From assembly GCF_025631005.1 (NCBI RefSeq), contig NZ_JAOTPL010000007.1, forward strand, positions 62,001 through 126,000: 64,000 nucleotides of DNA. Reading direction: 5' to 3'. Of this stretch, positions 63,974 through 64,000 are shown one piece after another. This stretch comes from Haoranjiania flava. Lineage in GTDB: Bacteria > Bacteroidota > Bacteroidia > Chitinophagales > Chitinophagaceae. A program made the position numbers and the translations under genes. The first letter of the stretch is position 1, and each line of letters begins with the position of its first letter. Below the pieces are notes generated by a model. It was not told the origin of the DNA. It was given only the letters and a program-made list of their open reading frames with translations, and searched no databases.

Positions 63974-64000
63974 AATGTTTAGATTTATTTTTAAATAAAA

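Overview
The window comes from a bacterium of the phylum Bacteroidota, most likely of the Chitinophagaceae type. The evidence is direct: many promoters fit the Bacteroidota -33 TTTG / -7 TAnnTTTG pattern, Shine-Dalgarno sequences are mostly absent, and several gene pairs are typical of the phylum (ftsX with a DUF3098 protein, an HU-CCDC81 protein beside groESL, a GSCFA protein, mqnA). Placement below the phylum is inference.

1-16.97 kb: one long minus-strand run of secretion, sugar and assembly-line genes. In transcription order it holds a 2176-aa NRPS/PKS/aminotransferase hybrid (A-PCP-KS-AT-ACP-AMT), a 1326-aa NRPS (C-A-PCP-TE), UDP-glucose dehydrogenase, a UDP-xylose-synthase-like decarboxylase, a stand-alone receiver protein, a sugar transferase with a receiver-like N-terminus, a short TolC-family protein and a Wzz/GumC-like protein cut by the window edge. 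A TylF-like methyltransferase is divergent from the hybrid gene. This is the best candidate for an undescribed system: a two-protein line predicted to make a beta-amino (possibly 3,4-diamino) acyl-glycine, linked to uronate/pentose sugar supply and polysaccharide export.

17-21.3 kb: dprA, a TPR protein, a ComA-like phosphosulfolactate synthase and aroE. 21.4-26.4 kb: a GbsR/MarR-controlled TolC/HlyD/ABC efflux operon with two identical operator palindromes.

26.4-33.6 kb: an AT-rich accessory stretch with a TetR regulator, a HelD-like helicase, a P-loop ATPase, an M24 peptidase, an ABM protein, gene remnants, a MITE-like element and several REP-like palindromes, ending at tRNA-Lys.

34-48.8 kb: mostly housekeeping genes (SDR, SAM hydrolase family, lpxB, purB, mqnA, DbpA-like helicase, glgB, cyclophilin, ftsX, leuS). 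48.8-50 kb: decayed sequence with a truncated tolC and a dispersed 78-bp repeat. 50-59.8 kb: GH27 alpha-galactosidase, a YjjP/YjjB-type exporter, GSCFA, an autoregulated XRE-S24 repressor, a DUF4377 lipoprotein, arsM/arsR, maa, yggS and a flippase. 59.8-64 kb: ruvB, groEL, groES and an HU-CCDC81 membrane protein.

Five copies of a REP-like palindromic repeat family are scattered over 3-33.6 kb; two sit exactly at the 3' ends of genes and one supplies the last codons of a protein.
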